From assembly GCA_035471785.1 (NCBI GenBank), contig DATIPQ010000044.1:1-39547 (forward strand): a stretch of DNA of 39,547 bases, given 5' to 3'. Source of the stretch: Acidobacteriota bacterium (lineage in GTDB: Bacteria > Acidobacteriota > UBA6911 > RPQK01 > DATIPO01). The notes under the pieces are model-generated. The model searched no databases. It was not told where the DNA came from and worked only from the letters and a program-made list of their open reading frames with translations. Below are positions 6,801 to 14,858 of this stretch, piece after piece. Position numbers and translations under genes: made by a program. The stretch's first letter is position 1; every line of letters begins with the position of its first letter.

Positions 6801-7727
6801 TCATCTTTGCCGCATCCACTGCCAGGTGGTTTCCAGTCCCTGGGAGAGAGGACGCGGGGCGTAGCCGAGCTGATCGGCGGCCTTGGCAGAAGAGAACTGC
6901 CAGTCGTTGAGGAAGAAGTCGGCGGTGGCGGGCAGCACCAAGGGAGGGAAGCCCATCAGGCGCGAGGTCCAGTCCTCGAAGCGCGCGCCCAAACGGAAGG
7001 CCGGGTCGGGAAGGGGGAGCCGCAGCATGCGCCGTCCGCTGGCCTGGCGGAAGGCCTGCAAGAGTCCGCTCAGGGAGACGTCCTCGCCGCCCAGGATGAA
7101 GTCTTCGCCGGGAGGCGCCTGCAGGGCGGCCATGAGTCCCTTGGCCACGTCGTCCACGAAAACGAAGTTCCAGACGGGGCGTCCGCCGCGTTGCAGAGCC
7201 GCCACCCGCATGGAGGCCCAACGGCCCAGCAGGCGCACCATGATGTTGCCCTCGGTCATGGGTCCGGGACCGAAGATGACGGTGGGGAAGACGGTGTTGA
7301 TGCGGATCTCGGACTTCCACTGGCCAGTGAGCTGATAGCCCCGATACTTGGTTTCGTCGTAGCCATGAAAAAAGCTCTGGCGCTGGGGCAAGCGGTCCTC
7401 GCGGTGGGGCTTGCCATGGCTGGGTCCGAAGATGGTGAAAGAGGAGACGTTGATGACCCGTTCGACCTTCTCGCTGCGGCAGACCTTGAAGACGTTCTCC
7501 AGCCCCTGCAGATTGGTCCGCTCGAATGGACCCGGCCGCGACTGCACCAGCGCCGCCAGATGAAAAACCACCTCGGCTTCGCGAAAAGCCTGACGCAGAG
7601 TATCGGGGCGGGCGATGTCATGTCCCCGGCTGCGCGAAACCACCTCTACCTGGTGACCCGCCTGGCCCAACAGGCGGACTAAGGCGCTCCCCAGAAAACC
7701 CGTCCCGCCGGTCACCACACATTTCAT
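6801..7727 (-). CDS. NAD(P)-dependent epimerase/reductase (extended SDR)
   Basis: The protein has 308 aa from ATG 7727, preceded by AAGGA 6 nt upstream; a longer start at 7742 has no ribosome site. The N-terminal Rossmann fold shows GGTGFLG (7-13) for the dinucleotide. The catalytic Tyr-Lys pair is in YDETK, preceded by the VSSF strand with the catalytic Ser. A substrate-binding C-terminal part follows with NFVFVDDVAKG. These match the extended SDR group that contains dihydroflavonol reductase-like and hopanoid-associated HpnA-like enzymes. The substrate cannot be read from sequence. It is 27 nt behind the phosphodiesterase gene and 17 nt ahead of the polyprenol-kinase-like fusion, so a role in lipid or isoprenoid metabolism is plausible. 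Confidence 0.85.
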   Translation of the reverse strand: MKCVVTGGTGFLGSALVRLLGQAGHQVEVVSRSRGHDIARPDTLRQAFREAEVVFHLAALVQSRPGPFERTNLQGLENVFKVCRSEKVERVINVSSFTIFGPSHGKPHREDRLPQRQSFFHGYDETKYRGYQLTGQWKSEIRINTVFPTVIFGPGPMTEGNIMVRLLGRWASMRVAALQRGGRPVWNFVFVDDVAKGLMAALQAPPGEDFILGGEDVSLSGLLQAFRQASGRRMLRLPLPDPAFRLGARFEDWTSRLMGFPPLVLPATADFFLNDWQFSSAKAADQLGYAPRPLSQGLETTWQWMRQR

Positions 7728-7754
7728 AGACAATCCTTGCACGAGACCTGGGAG

Positions 7755-9803
7755 CTAAGGCTGACCCGCCGCCGTGCTCACTTGCGAAGACGAGAACTGC
7801 CAGGGCCGACCGTCAATGCGCTCCGGGATATCGACGCCGAAGACCTGGTAGAGCGTTGGAGCCAGATCGATGATGGCCGTCTCCTGGTTCTCGATCACCC
7901 GGTTTGAAACCAGGAAACCGGCCGTTTCGAAGACGTCGGACGCGCAATGATCTCCGCTCCACTTCTTGAGGTTGGCCACGATGATGTTGGGGGGCACGGC
8001 TCCCAGCGCGGTCTGCCAGGAAGTACGGTACCCGGTGGCGAAGCTGAGCTGGATGTCCCCGGCGTGTTCCATGTTGTCGCCGGTGTAGATGTCCTTGTAG
8101 AAGTAGGCGTTGACCAGCACCTTCTCGTCAGTGTCGGGGTCGCGGTACTGCACGATATTTTGGCGGATCTCCTCGACCAGTTGATCGTATTCCCGGCCCG
8201 GTTCCACGATGCCCTTGCCTTCGCGCCCCTTGAGGTTGATGTAGATGTGACCCAGACCCAGCGAATAGGCCTTGGTGCGCTCCCAGTCGACGTTGGGGAA
8301 GAAGCTGCCGCCGCTGAACATGTGGTCAAGCTTCTTGACTTCCTCCTCTTCGTCCTGGCCTTTGAGGAACATATAGCCGTTGCGCACCAGCCAGGTGTTG
8401 GTGTTGAACTCCTTGCGCCAGGTGTGGAAGCCGTGGTCGGAGACCACCAGCAGGTGGTCCTGGGCGTCCAGCCGCTCTACCACCTTGCCGATCACTTCAT
8501 CCATGCGCTGATAGACGCGCTTGATGGCGTCGCCGTACTCGGCGGCCAACTCGGCTTCGTATCGGGGGTGCTGCTCGTCCATCAGCCGGTAGAACATGTG
8601 AGAGACGGAATCCGTGGCGGTAAAAACCGCCGTGTAGAGAGAGGACTCGCCGCCGTCGATGGCGTCGAGCAACATGGTTTCCAAGGAGTCCATATTGCGG
8701 AACAGGTCTTCCAAGAAAATACCCTCGTCGATCTGCTCTTCGTTGAGTCCCCAGGTTTCGTGAATCCAGCCCAGCGTCTTGAACTCGCCGTAGAGGTCGT
8801 AGAGTTCCTGGGAGAAGGCGGGAGGTTCGGTGATGGCCACGGGCGGGTCGGCGGGATGGAGGCTGATGGGCATCAGGTAGAGGCGCACCTCGGGGAAGGT
8901 CTCCAAGACCTGAAAGCGGCTCAGTCCTTTGACGTCCACGAAGGGTCCGATCTCGTAGGTGAACTCGAACCAGCCGCTCCATGCGCCCTCTTCTACCGTT
9001 TCCTGGCGGCCCTGCAGGCTGATTTCGACGGCAGTCGCGTCGGCATTGCGCTGAACGGTCAGGGGAACCGTCATCCGATCGGCCGTCCCCGGCTTCTGGC
9101 GCGGATCGAAGGGGCCCTGGATGCTGGCGTGGAAGAGATCGTCCACCTCTTCATCCATCTCCAGCAGCACCTGCTTGCCGCCGAACTCGGTGTTGGCGTT
9201 CTCGCTCAAGTCCCACATGGAGAGGTCGGTGGCCAAGTAGTGGTAAGTGCCCCAGGTGCCCAGCAGATCGGGAACGCCCAGACCCGAGTAGGTCCTTCCG
9301 TAGGTCATCTCGGTGGCCGGCATTTCAACCGGTATGCGCAGATTGTGAGTCTTGAAGCCCGCCCGATCCAGGTGCTTCCAGAAAGGTTCGCCCCGGCGAT
9401 TGTTGATGATCACCGGCGCCTTGTAGGGAATGGCTCCAAAGAGAAACTCGGGCGGCTCGCGCTTGACCAATCCGATGTCGGGCAGATAATTCTCGGCGTC
9501 GCGGCGCAAGAAGTCGAAGATGCCGTGCTTTCCCGGGTTGGTGCCGGTGGCGAAACTGGCCCAGGCCACCGGCGACTCGGGCGGATTGGTGGTCCCCAGA
9601 GGACGCAAGGTCCCGCTCTCGGAGAGGGCCCGGATGTTGGGCAGATCATCCAGCCACTGATTCACCAGATCAGGGTCGACCCCATCAAATCCCAGCACCA
9701 CAACCTTGAAGTCGGTCTGGTTGGCCGGGGGCGTGAAGTCGAGGAAAAACCAAGCCGTGACGGCCAACAGCACAACGATTGCGATCAGCGCGATTTTTTT
9801 CAT
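7755..9803 (-). CDS. Membrane-anchored alkaline phosphatase-superfamily phosphodiesterase
   Basis: The 682-aa protein starts with one uncleaved membrane helix or signal anchor (3-24). It then shows the type I phosphodiesterase/nucleotide pyrophosphatase core: VVLGFDGVDPDLV (first metal Asp, about 40), ESPVAWASFATGTNPGKHGIF (nucleophile region), TDSVSHMFYRL (metal Asp and His) and VVSDHGFHTW (second metal pair). A final His lies in SGDHCASDVF. It should be a zinc enzyme acting outside the cytoplasmic membrane on a phosphodiester or phosphate ester. An insertion of about 170 residues sits between the nucleophile and the second metal site. It is the first gene of the operon with the SDR and kinase-like fusion. 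A TATAAT box is only 9 nt before the ATG. Confidence 0.85.
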   Translation of the reverse strand: MKKIALIAIVVLLAVTAWFFLDFTPPANQTDFKVVVLGFDGVDPDLVNQWLDDLPNIRALSESGTLRPLGTTNPPESPVAWASFATGTNPGKHGIFDFLRRDAENYLPDIGLVKREPPEFLFGAIPYKAPVIINNRRGEPFWKHLDRAGFKTHNLRIPVEMPATEMTYGRTYSGLGVPDLLGTWGTYHYLATDLSMWDLSENANTEFGGKQVLLEMDEEVDDLFHASIQGPFDPRQKPGTADRMTVPLTVQRNADATAVEISLQGRQETVEEGAWSGWFEFTYEIGPFVDVKGLSRFQVLETFPEVRLYLMPISLHPADPPVAITEPPAFSQELYDLYGEFKTLGWIHETWGLNEEQIDEGIFLEDLFRNMDSLETMLLDAIDGGESSLYTAVFTATDSVSHMFYRLMDEQHPRYEAELAAEYGDAIKRVYQRMDEVIGKVVERLDAQDHLLVVSDHGFHTWRKEFNTNTWLVRNGYMFLKGQDEEEEVKKLDHMFSGGSFFPNVDWERTKAYSLGLGHIYINLKGREGKGIVEPGREYDQLVEEIRQNIVQYRDPDTDEKVLVNAYFYKDIYTGDNMEHAGDIQLSFATGYRTSWQTALGAVPPNIIVANLKKWSGDHCASDVFETAGFLVSNRVIENQETAIIDLAPTLYQVFGVDIPERIDGRPWQFSSSQVSTAAGQP

Positions 9804-9812
9804 GAAGTCAGT

Positions 9813-9818
9813 ATTATA
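9813..9818 (-). promoter_or_regulatory. -10 box of the phosphodiesterase operon
   Basis: A perfect TATAAT on the minus strand ends 9 nt before the ATG at 9803. The -35 region is weak (GTGAAC at 16 nt spacing). The position predicts a very short leader, as for the gene at 1-166. No Shine-Dalgarno is visible between box and start. Confidence 0.5.
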
Positions 9819-9927
9819 GCGTTTTCTCCACCCGGTTCACCGGCCCCTTTTTCTCGCCCGATTGCCTGACCCGGGCGCAGTCTTCCGTCTCTTGGTGAAT
9901 TGACACGATTTTCATCCGCCGGAGATA

Positions 9928-10815
9928 ATGTCGAGTGGAATGGCCAAAGGAGATCTCAACATCATCGTCAAGCCTGCCGGGGACGGGCCGGCCCGCAAGA
10001 TCGTCTTGCCACGCCGCCTGGTCCGCTTGGCGGCGGTGGGCATGATCGCTTTTGTGGCCGTCTTGACCTTGACCGCGCTGCATTATTTCTCGATGTGGAA
10101 GCATTCCGAGGTGCACTCCGAAGTGGGCCCTCAAGTCGAGCGGCTCCGCCACGAGAACGCTTCCTTTCGCCACGAGGCGAGACGCCTGACTGACCAGTTC
10201 GCCTTTCTGGAGACCAACGCCAAGAAGCTCGAGATCATGGCCAACGTCGTGCAGCAGACTCTGAGCGCCTCGGGCGCCGAGAATACGGTCAAGCTGGCTC
10301 TGGATCTGGAAAGCCGCCGCAACGTCAAACGGCATCTGAACGCCTTTGACCGTCGGCGAATCAACCTGACGACCGAGTTTCAATGGCTGCGTGAGAAATA
10401 TGCCGACCGGCCGCTGCTGCTTTCCACTGCGCCTTCCATTTGGCCGGCTCAAGGATATCTGGCGGACGTCTTCGGCTGGCGCGACGATCCATTCAGCCAA
10501 TCCAGGGAATTCCACGGCGGCGTCGACATTTCGGGTCCCCAGGGCACGGCAGTGGTGGCCACCGCCGACGGGCAGGTACTGCGCACGGATTTTACTTCCG
10601 ACTACGGACGCCTGATCATCATCGACCATCGCTTCGGCCTCAGCACCCGCTACGCTCACCTCTCGCAAATCCTGGTGGAGGAAGGAGCGCGGGTCAAGCG
10701 GGGCGATGTGATCGGCTACGTCGGATTGTCGGGACGGGCCACGGGACCTCACGTCCACTACGAGGTGCGTCTCTACGGCCAGCCCATCGACCCGCTTCCC
10801 TTCTTCCAAGACTAG
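9928..10815 (+). CDS. M23-family (LytM) peptidase, membrane-anchored
   Basis: The 295-aa protein has a single membrane helix at about residues 31-54, then a coiled-coil-like stretch (about 65-160), then a C-terminal M23 metallopeptidase domain. The zinc ligands are present: HGGVDI (His and Asp), RYAHLS and HVHYEV, together with GRATGPH before the last pair. M23 enzymes cleave peptidoglycan cross-bridges; the helix plus coiled coil is typical of cell-division or morphogenesis endopeptidases. The start at 9928 has GGAG only 3 nt upstream; ATG 9940 is an alternative that would shorten it by four residues. The gene is divergent from the phosphodiesterase operon and convergent with the YIP1-type gene. 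Confidence 0.85.
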   Translation: MSSGMAKGDLNIIVKPAGDGPARKIVLPRRLVRLAAVGMIAFVAVLTLTALHYFSMWKHSEVHSEVGPQVERLRHENASFRHEARRLTDQFAFLETNAKKLEIMANVVQQTLSASGAENTVKLALDLESRRNVKRHLNAFDRRRINLTTEFQWLREKYADRPLLLSTAPSIWPAQGYLADVFGWRDDPFSQSREFHGGVDISGPQGTAVVATADGQVLRTDFTSDYGRLIIIDHRFGLSTRYAHLSQILVEEGARVKRGDVIGYVGLSGRATGPHVHYEVRLYGQPIDPLPFFQD

Positions 10816-10825
10816 GGCCACTACT

Positions 10826-10912
10826 AGGTGGCCAACAAGTTCACACAGGGGTCAAGTTTCAGCGACCGCGGTGAAGGCCGAATTACTCCCGGCGGTATGA
10901 GGTCGCTCGCTA
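10826..10912 (-). repeat. Dispersed intergenic repeat, copy 2
   Basis: This is the second copy of the element at 3056-3141, about 88 percent identical by eye. On the minus strand it again begins TAGCGAGC, and that TAG (10912-10910) is the stop codon of the YIP1-type gene. It fills nearly the whole gap between the convergent M23 and YIP1-type genes. Confidence 0.7.
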
Positions 10913-11629
10913 CCCCTCGGGCCTCCCGGACCAGGAGAGCAGCACCCTCGACGTCAGGGTGAGCAGCCACAGCGGTGCACATGCGGCCAAAGCTCTGAGC
11001 CTGGAGGCGTGCGGGTCTGTCATGGCGACAGCGGCAGTGATGAAGCAAAGATAGGCGATCTCGAAGGGATTCAGATTATGGAGGATGAGCAGGGCCAGCT
11101 CATCCTGCGGCGCCCACAACAGGTCGAGCCCCAGCGGCGGCTGCAGATCGGAGGGCCGGCGAACAGAACCGACGCCTTTGAGCATGAGGATGAGGAGAAC
11201 CTGAGCCGTCTGCAGCAGCGGCAGAAAAGAAGCGTGGGCGATGATCGAGAACGACTGTCGCAGGGTCGTCGCCACCCCCGCAAGTTGGCACGAGAGGGCC
11301 AGCATGAGGCCCAGCAAAGCCCACTTGACGATCATGAGGATGGGATAGAAGAGCAGAGCCAGCATCTGGACCCGGCTCATCAGCCGCAATGTCTGCTCCA
11401 ATTCGGCGCTTCCCGGCTGGTGGCGCAGCGAGCCCAGGGCCGCCTGCTCGAGGTAAGGCAGAAGGGCCCATTGCAGAACCACTCCCAAGACCGTGACCGA
11501 CAACAGGGCAACAGCCATAGGAGCCCGCAGACTGAGTTTCTTCAGGGCCGCAGAGGGCGAGCGGAAGAAGCCGAGGATGAGCTTGGCTTGGTCGAGCAGT
11601 CCTAAGGGCCGGTTATTGCGCCGGTTCAA
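10910..11629 (-). CDS. YIP1-type polytopic membrane protein
   Basis: The 239-aa protein starts with a polar N-terminus that includes ILGFFRSPSAALKKL, the membrane-proximal segment typical of bacterial YIP1-domain proteins. Five or so hydrophobic helices follow at roughly 37-60, 88-115, 125-150, 185-205 and 215-232. It has no catalytic motif. The start overlaps the end of the ABC ATPase gene by 17 nt, which indicates translational coupling and a shared function, perhaps as an accessory or self-protection subunit of the transporter. The stop codon lies in a dispersed repeat. Family assignment rests on topology and the N-terminal motif, so it is moderate. Confidence 0.7.
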   Translation of the reverse strand: MNRRNNRPLGLLDQAKLILGFFRSPSAALKKLSLRAPMAVALLSVTVLGVVLQWALLPYLEQAALGSLRHQPGSAELEQTLRLMSRVQMLALLFYPILMIVKWALLGLMLALSCQLAGVATTLRQSFSIIAHASFLPLLQTAQVLLILMLKGVGSVRRPSDLQPPLGLDLLWAPQDELALLILHNLNPFEIAYLCFITAAVAMTDPHASRLRALAACAPLWLLTLTSRVLLSWSGRPEG

Positions 11630-12401
11630 AGCCGCCTCCCTTCCTCCAACCTGCCTGGTGTTGCTCGAGCAATTGGCGATACAGGTCGTCCAGACTGGCG
11701 TCGCCTCCGGCGTGAAGAGCCAGCCGCAGGTCCTGAGGCCGTCCGTCGAAGAGGATGTTTCCCCGGTTGAGAATCGCCAGCCGGCATGTCAGCGACTCGG
11801 CCAGACGCAAGTCGTGAGTGGCGATCAGGGCCGCGCCTCCTTGGCCTACCAGATCGGTCAGAAGCTGCACCAGCAACCGCCGCGAGGAGTCGTCCAAAGC
11901 CGTATCGGGTTCATCGTAGACAAGCAGAGAAGGCGAATGGACCCGGGTCGAGACCAGGGCGGCCTTCTGATATTCGCCCCGTGAGAGCGTCTCGGGAAAA
12001 GACTCGGCCGCCGGCTGCAAGCCGAAGCGGGCCAGTTCCTGGTCGACGAAGCGGTCGATTTCGCTCCCGCGGCCCTTGTAGATTTGGGCGACGAAGACAA
12101 GGTGTTCTCGTATCTTGAGGTGGGGATAGAGCTGAGGATTCTGAGGCAGGAATCCCACCTGACTCCATTGAAGCTGGATGGCCGGATCGTCATGACTGAC
12201 GCCGTTGATGAGAATGCGGCCGCAGTCGCGGCGGCGCAGCCCCATCAGGCAATGCAGCAAGGTGGTTTTGCCGGCTCCGTTGGGGCCGACCAGGCAGCAG
12301 ATCTCGCCTTGCCGGACGGCCAAGGTCACGTCGCGAAGCAAGGAGCGTCCTCCCATCTCCTTGCCCAAGGCCTGGATCTCGATACGGGTAGAAGCACTCA
12401 T
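11613..12401 (-). CDS. ABC transporter ATP-binding protein
   Basis: The protein has 262 aa from ATG 12401, which overlaps the permease stop codon as ATGA. The much longer open frame to 13283 is spurious because it runs across the permease gene. Motifs: Walker A GPNGAGKT (39-46), a Q-loop in GFLPQNP, the signature LSRGEYQ (instead of LSGGQ), Walker B LLVYDEPDTALDD and the H-loop ATHDLRLAES. The domain is a single nucleotide-binding unit of the ABC-2 export type (as in bacteriocin, antibiotic or Na+ exporters) and has no fused membrane or peptidase domain. With the permease it should form an exporter or an immunity pump for the two peptides encoded upstream. Confidence 0.88.
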   Translation of the reverse strand: MSASTRIEIQALGKEMGGRSLLRDVTLAVRQGEICCLVGPNGAGKTTLLHCLMGLRRRDCGRILINGVSHDDPAIQLQWSQVGFLPQNPQLYPHLKIREHLVFVAQIYKGRGSEIDRFVDQELARFGLQPAAESFPETLSRGEYQKAALVSTRVHSPSLLVYDEPDTALDDSSRRLLVQLLTDLVGQGGAALIATHDLRLAESLTCRLAILNRGNILFDGRPQDLRLALHAGGDASLDDLYRQLLEQHQAGWRKGGGFEPAQ

Positions 12402-13960
12402 GCCGGGGCCTCCTCTCGACCGACCAGCCTGCGCCATGACATCCAGCAGGCCACCAACAACAAGGCCGTCAGTCCCGTCAGCGGCAAGCGCATGGGCGGG
12501 GGAAGAATGAGCCAGGAAACGACGGCCCAAAAGAGCACGGAGGCAAAGGGCGAAGTGGAAGGCGGCAACAGTGTTGCGGCCTGCAGGGCAGGAGGCTTGG
12601 CGTGAAAGAGCCACCCCATCAGGTAGGCCAGCAGAGACAAGGGGGCGACGTGGGCCAGCAGGGGATTCAGGAAGGGCCGAGATGGCACATCCGCGGCCCA
12701 GGCTGCGGTCAGCAGGACCAGGGTTGAAAGCAGCGTGTGGATGGTGGGCCAGAGCAGCCAGGCCAGCGCTTTGCAGAAAAAGAGACGGCGCAGGCTCAGC
12801 CAGGGCTTGAGCAGCTTGGCCACCGCCATCTCGTCTTTCCAAAGGGAAAGACCCGGCGCGGCGATAGCCGCCGCCACCAGCAGGCCGCAGGCGTGCATCC
12901 ACGTCTCGAGCTGGGAGGGAAGGAGTCGGCTGATCAGCAGCAAAAGAGTCAAGGCCGAGAGGGAAGGCGCGGTCAAGCTGAAGAAGAAACGGCGGTAAGA
13001 GCGCATCACCGGCGCCAGCAGGTCTTTGAAGACCAGATGGCCGATCAGCCTTCTCCGGCCGGCCATCTTCAGGCCGGCCCTCCGAAGCCTCCACAGCGCC
13101 AAGGGCGGGCCGCCGGGGGAGTCCCCTCCGGCCTGGGGCCATAGGGCCCGTCCCGCTCGGGGGGCGGAACCGGCTAAGAACACCGACGACAACAAGGTCA
13201 TCCCACCCAGGAGTGAGAATACGCCGGCCGACGTTTGGGTGAGTTCCCGCTGGAATCCGTAGAGGGCCTGGAAGGGCATCCACAGTCCGAAGCCATATCG
13301 GGGGCAGGAGCCGCCCAACTGCCCAAGGGCCATGGGCTGATGCCGCAGCATCCAGTCGCCTCCCCAGGAAAGGAGAAAAGCGCCGCAGGCCAACACGGCC
13401 AGCCCGGCGCCTCTCAAGAAGCCGAGATCAGCGACGGATCTGCTGCGAGTCAGGTAAAGCCGCAGCGCCGCCGCCGCCAGTACGCTGACGACAAAGGCCT
13501 GCAGGGTCCAAGCCGTGGCGAAGACCAGGGCGGAAGGGATGATGCCGGCCTGGGGGACAAAGAACAGGGGACCTTGAAAGGCCCACAGGAGGGCCAAGGC
13601 GAAGAGCATGGAGGCGCCGGTCACCGAGAAGGTAAGGCGGTGGACGAGCAGGGACTTCCAACTGGCCGGATGAGATCGCAGAGGGGCATCCTGACGCTCC
13701 TCGACCAGCTTGCTCAAGAGCAGGACGGCCAGGCCGACCTGGGTCAGCCCCGCCCACAGGGTGCTCCAGCGCAGCAGACCCAGACGCACGGCCTCGGGGG
13801 GCCAGGGTGCGGCAGCCTTGTGCTGGATGAGCGCGTAGGCAGCGGGAAGGGAGAGCAACCAAGCCAGCAGACAGATCTTGAAGAGGGGGCGGCGTCCTTC
13901 GCTGCGGATCAGAGCGCGCAGCCAAAGACGCATCTTCCAGCGGCACAAGGTCATCAACAT
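12398..13960 (-). CDS. ABC-2-like transporter membrane protein
   Basis: The 520-aa protein begins at ATG 13960, behind AGAAAGGAA at a good distance; an upstream TTG (14002) has no support. It has about a dozen hydrophobic segments in two groups, separated by a basic polar stretch (about 265-325) containing SPGGPPLALWRLRRAGLK. The topology suits a large ABC-2-type permease of the kind found with lantibiotic or bacteriocin exporters. There is no ATPase motif. Its stop codon overlaps the start of the ATPase gene (ATGA). It follows the two short peptide genes after a 167-nt gap that holds a small inverted repeat, CGCCTC/GAGGCG (14083-14097). Confidence 0.75.
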   Translation of the reverse strand: MLMTLCRWKMRLWLRALIRSEGRRPLFKICLLAWLLSLPAAYALIQHKAAAPWPPEAVRLGLLRWSTLWAGLTQVGLAVLLLSKLVEERQDAPLRSHPASWKSLLVHRLTFSVTGASMLFALALLWAFQGPLFFVPQAGIIPSALVFATAWTLQAFVVSVLAAAALRLYLTRSRSVADLGFLRGAGLAVLACGAFLLSWGGDWMLRHQPMALGQLGGSCPRYGFGLWMPFQALYGFQRELTQTSAGVFSLLGGMTLLSSVFLAGSAPRAGRALWPQAGGDSPGGPPLALWRLRRAGLKMAGRRRLIGHLVFKDLLAPVMRSYRRFFFSLTAPSLSALTLLLLISRLLPSQLETWMHACGLLVAAAIAAPGLSLWKDEMAVAKLLKPWLSLRRLFFCKALAWLLWPTIHTLLSTLVLLTAAWAADVPSRPFLNPLLAHVAPLSLLAYLMGWLFHAKPPALQAATLLPPSTSPFASVLFWAVVSWLILPPPMRLPLTGLTALLLVACWMSWRRLVGREEAPA

Positions 13961-14127
13961 CAGGGGTTCCTTTCTGGTAAGTCGAACGGGGCCGTCCCGC
14001 AAGCAGCGGTCGGCCTCGCCGCAGACGAGCCGGGAAGTCTGCCAAGGTTGAGAATGAGCGGCTCGCAGGCAGCGGCGCCAAACGCCTCGGCGAGGCGGCC
14101 CCGCCAGTTTGGAATTGGCTCTTGAAG

Positions 14128-14400
14128 CTACAGCGCAGCCGCCGCCACGCAGGCCGCCGCCGCTTTAGGGGCGATTAGCACGGCCAACAGACCGGCGGTG
14201 CCTCCGCTGGCCGCCATGGCGGCTCCTAAGAGCATGGCCGAGGCGAAGACGCACAGCTTGTTGACATCGTCGTCCCCGAAGAGTCCGCCCAGGCATTGAG
14301 CCGGAGGGGCGGGCGACAGGGGAGCGGCCGAGGCCGTCGCATAAAGCGTGCAGAGACTCGCGATCAGCAGCAGCGCTGCCCAAAGCTTCCATCGATTCAT
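14128..14400 (-). CDS. Short secreted peptide A (bacteriocin-like precursor)
   Basis: The 90-aa peptide starts at ATG 14400 behind AGAAAGGAAG. Residues 1-25 form a Sec signal peptide ending ATASA. Then come a Pro-rich stretch, a Leu-Gly-Gly (37-39) that resembles a double-glycine cleavage site, and a very Ala/Gly/Leu-rich C-terminus. The mature part has Cys36, Cys50 and Cys84. The block CVFASAMLLGAAMAA (50-64) aligns with CGFATGALIAALAA in peptide B, and both have a second Cys 32-34 residues later. The open frame continues upstream to an ATG at 14577 overlapping peptide B's stop, but ribosome site and signal peptide favour 14400. With the C39 peptidase and ABC genes of the same operon this suggests a processed secreted peptide. 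Function is inferred. Confidence 0.7.
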   Translation of the reverse strand: MNRWKLWAALLLIASLCTLYATASAAPLSPAPPAQCLGGLFGDDDVNKLCVFASAMLLGAAMAASGGTAGLLAVLIAPKAAAACVAAAAL

Positions 14401-14476
14401 GTTCGTCTTCCTTTCTGGATAAGCCTCCCTGAGCAAGCATCCTCTCAGCCGGCAGAGCGCAATGAAGCGGACTCGG

Positions 14477-14520
14477 CGGCCGGAGGCGCCACGACGGGGA
14501 AAGCCGACGTGCTCCGGCCG
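14477..14520 (-). other. Stem-loop upstream of peptide A gene
   Basis: CGGCCGGAG (14477-14485) and CTCCGGCCG (14512-14520) make a perfect 9-bp stem. An inner CACG/CGTG pair (14490-14493 with 14508-14511) can extend it. It lies in the 176-nt gap between peptides B and A, about 75 nt before the start of A. It could slow transcript decay or tune expression; no T-tract follows. Confidence 0.4.
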
Positions 14521-14576
14521 CCTTGGCCAGATGTGTCTCGAAGCTCGATTCCGCTCTGCCAGCCAGCCCGGTTTCA

Positions 14577-14858
14577 TCAGCCGAAAAGCACGCTATGGCA
14601 GCCGAAGACCTCGCCCGCCAAGGCCAGAGCCAAGGCTTTGGAAGAGGGTTCGGGGGCAGCCAGGGCGGCGATCAGCGCACCCGTGGCGAAGCCGCAGCTC
14701 GCCCAGTCCCATAAAGAGGCGGCGCCCTCCAGCAGGGAGAGTGCCGACGTTTGCGGAAAAGGCTCGAGGCTACCCAGGGGGACCTGAGCCCAGAGCGGAG
14801 CGGCCAGCAGCCAAGCCGTCATCAGGACGGCGGATGCCAATATGAAAAAGCGCCTCAT
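14577..14858 (-). CDS. Short secreted peptide B (bacteriocin-like precursor)
   Basis: The 93-aa peptide begins at ATG 14858, 5 nt after AAGGAGC. Residues 1-24 are a signal peptide ending APLWA. The next 20 residues are mildly polar and contain LLEGA (42-46), a possible Gly-Ala-type leader end. The C-terminal part, ASLWDWASCGFATGALIAA onward, is hydrophobic and Ala-rich, with Cys55 and Cys87. It shares C-x-F-A-S/T and the spacing of the two Cys residues with peptide A, so the two are probably divergent paralogues, as in two-peptide bacteriocins. The start overlaps the stop of a small upstream frame (ATGA). I know of no named family. Confidence 0.7.
   Translation of the reverse strand: MRRFFILASAVLMTAWLLAAPLWAQVPLGSLEPFPQTSALSLLEGAASLWDWASCGFATGALIAALAAPEPSSKALALALAGEVFGCHSVLFG

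Noticed and set aside
7947-9869. 640-aa plus-strand frame opposite the phosphodiesterase gene
   Set aside because: It is antisense to a gene with complete catalytic motifs. Its His/Val/Gly-rich composition is what the reverse frame of a high-GC gene gives.
11613-13283. Long minus-strand frame extending the ABC ATPase to 556 aa
   Set aside because: The added N-terminal part lies antisense-frame over the permease gene and has no domain. The ATPase starts at 12401, overlapping the permease stop as ATGA.
14128-14577. Peptide A extended to 149 aa from an ATG overlapping the peptide B stop
   Set aside because: The extra 59 residues are Arg-rich and would put the signal peptide in the middle of the chain. 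AGAAAGGAAG before 14400 supports the short form. Coupling at 14577 keeps a small doubt.
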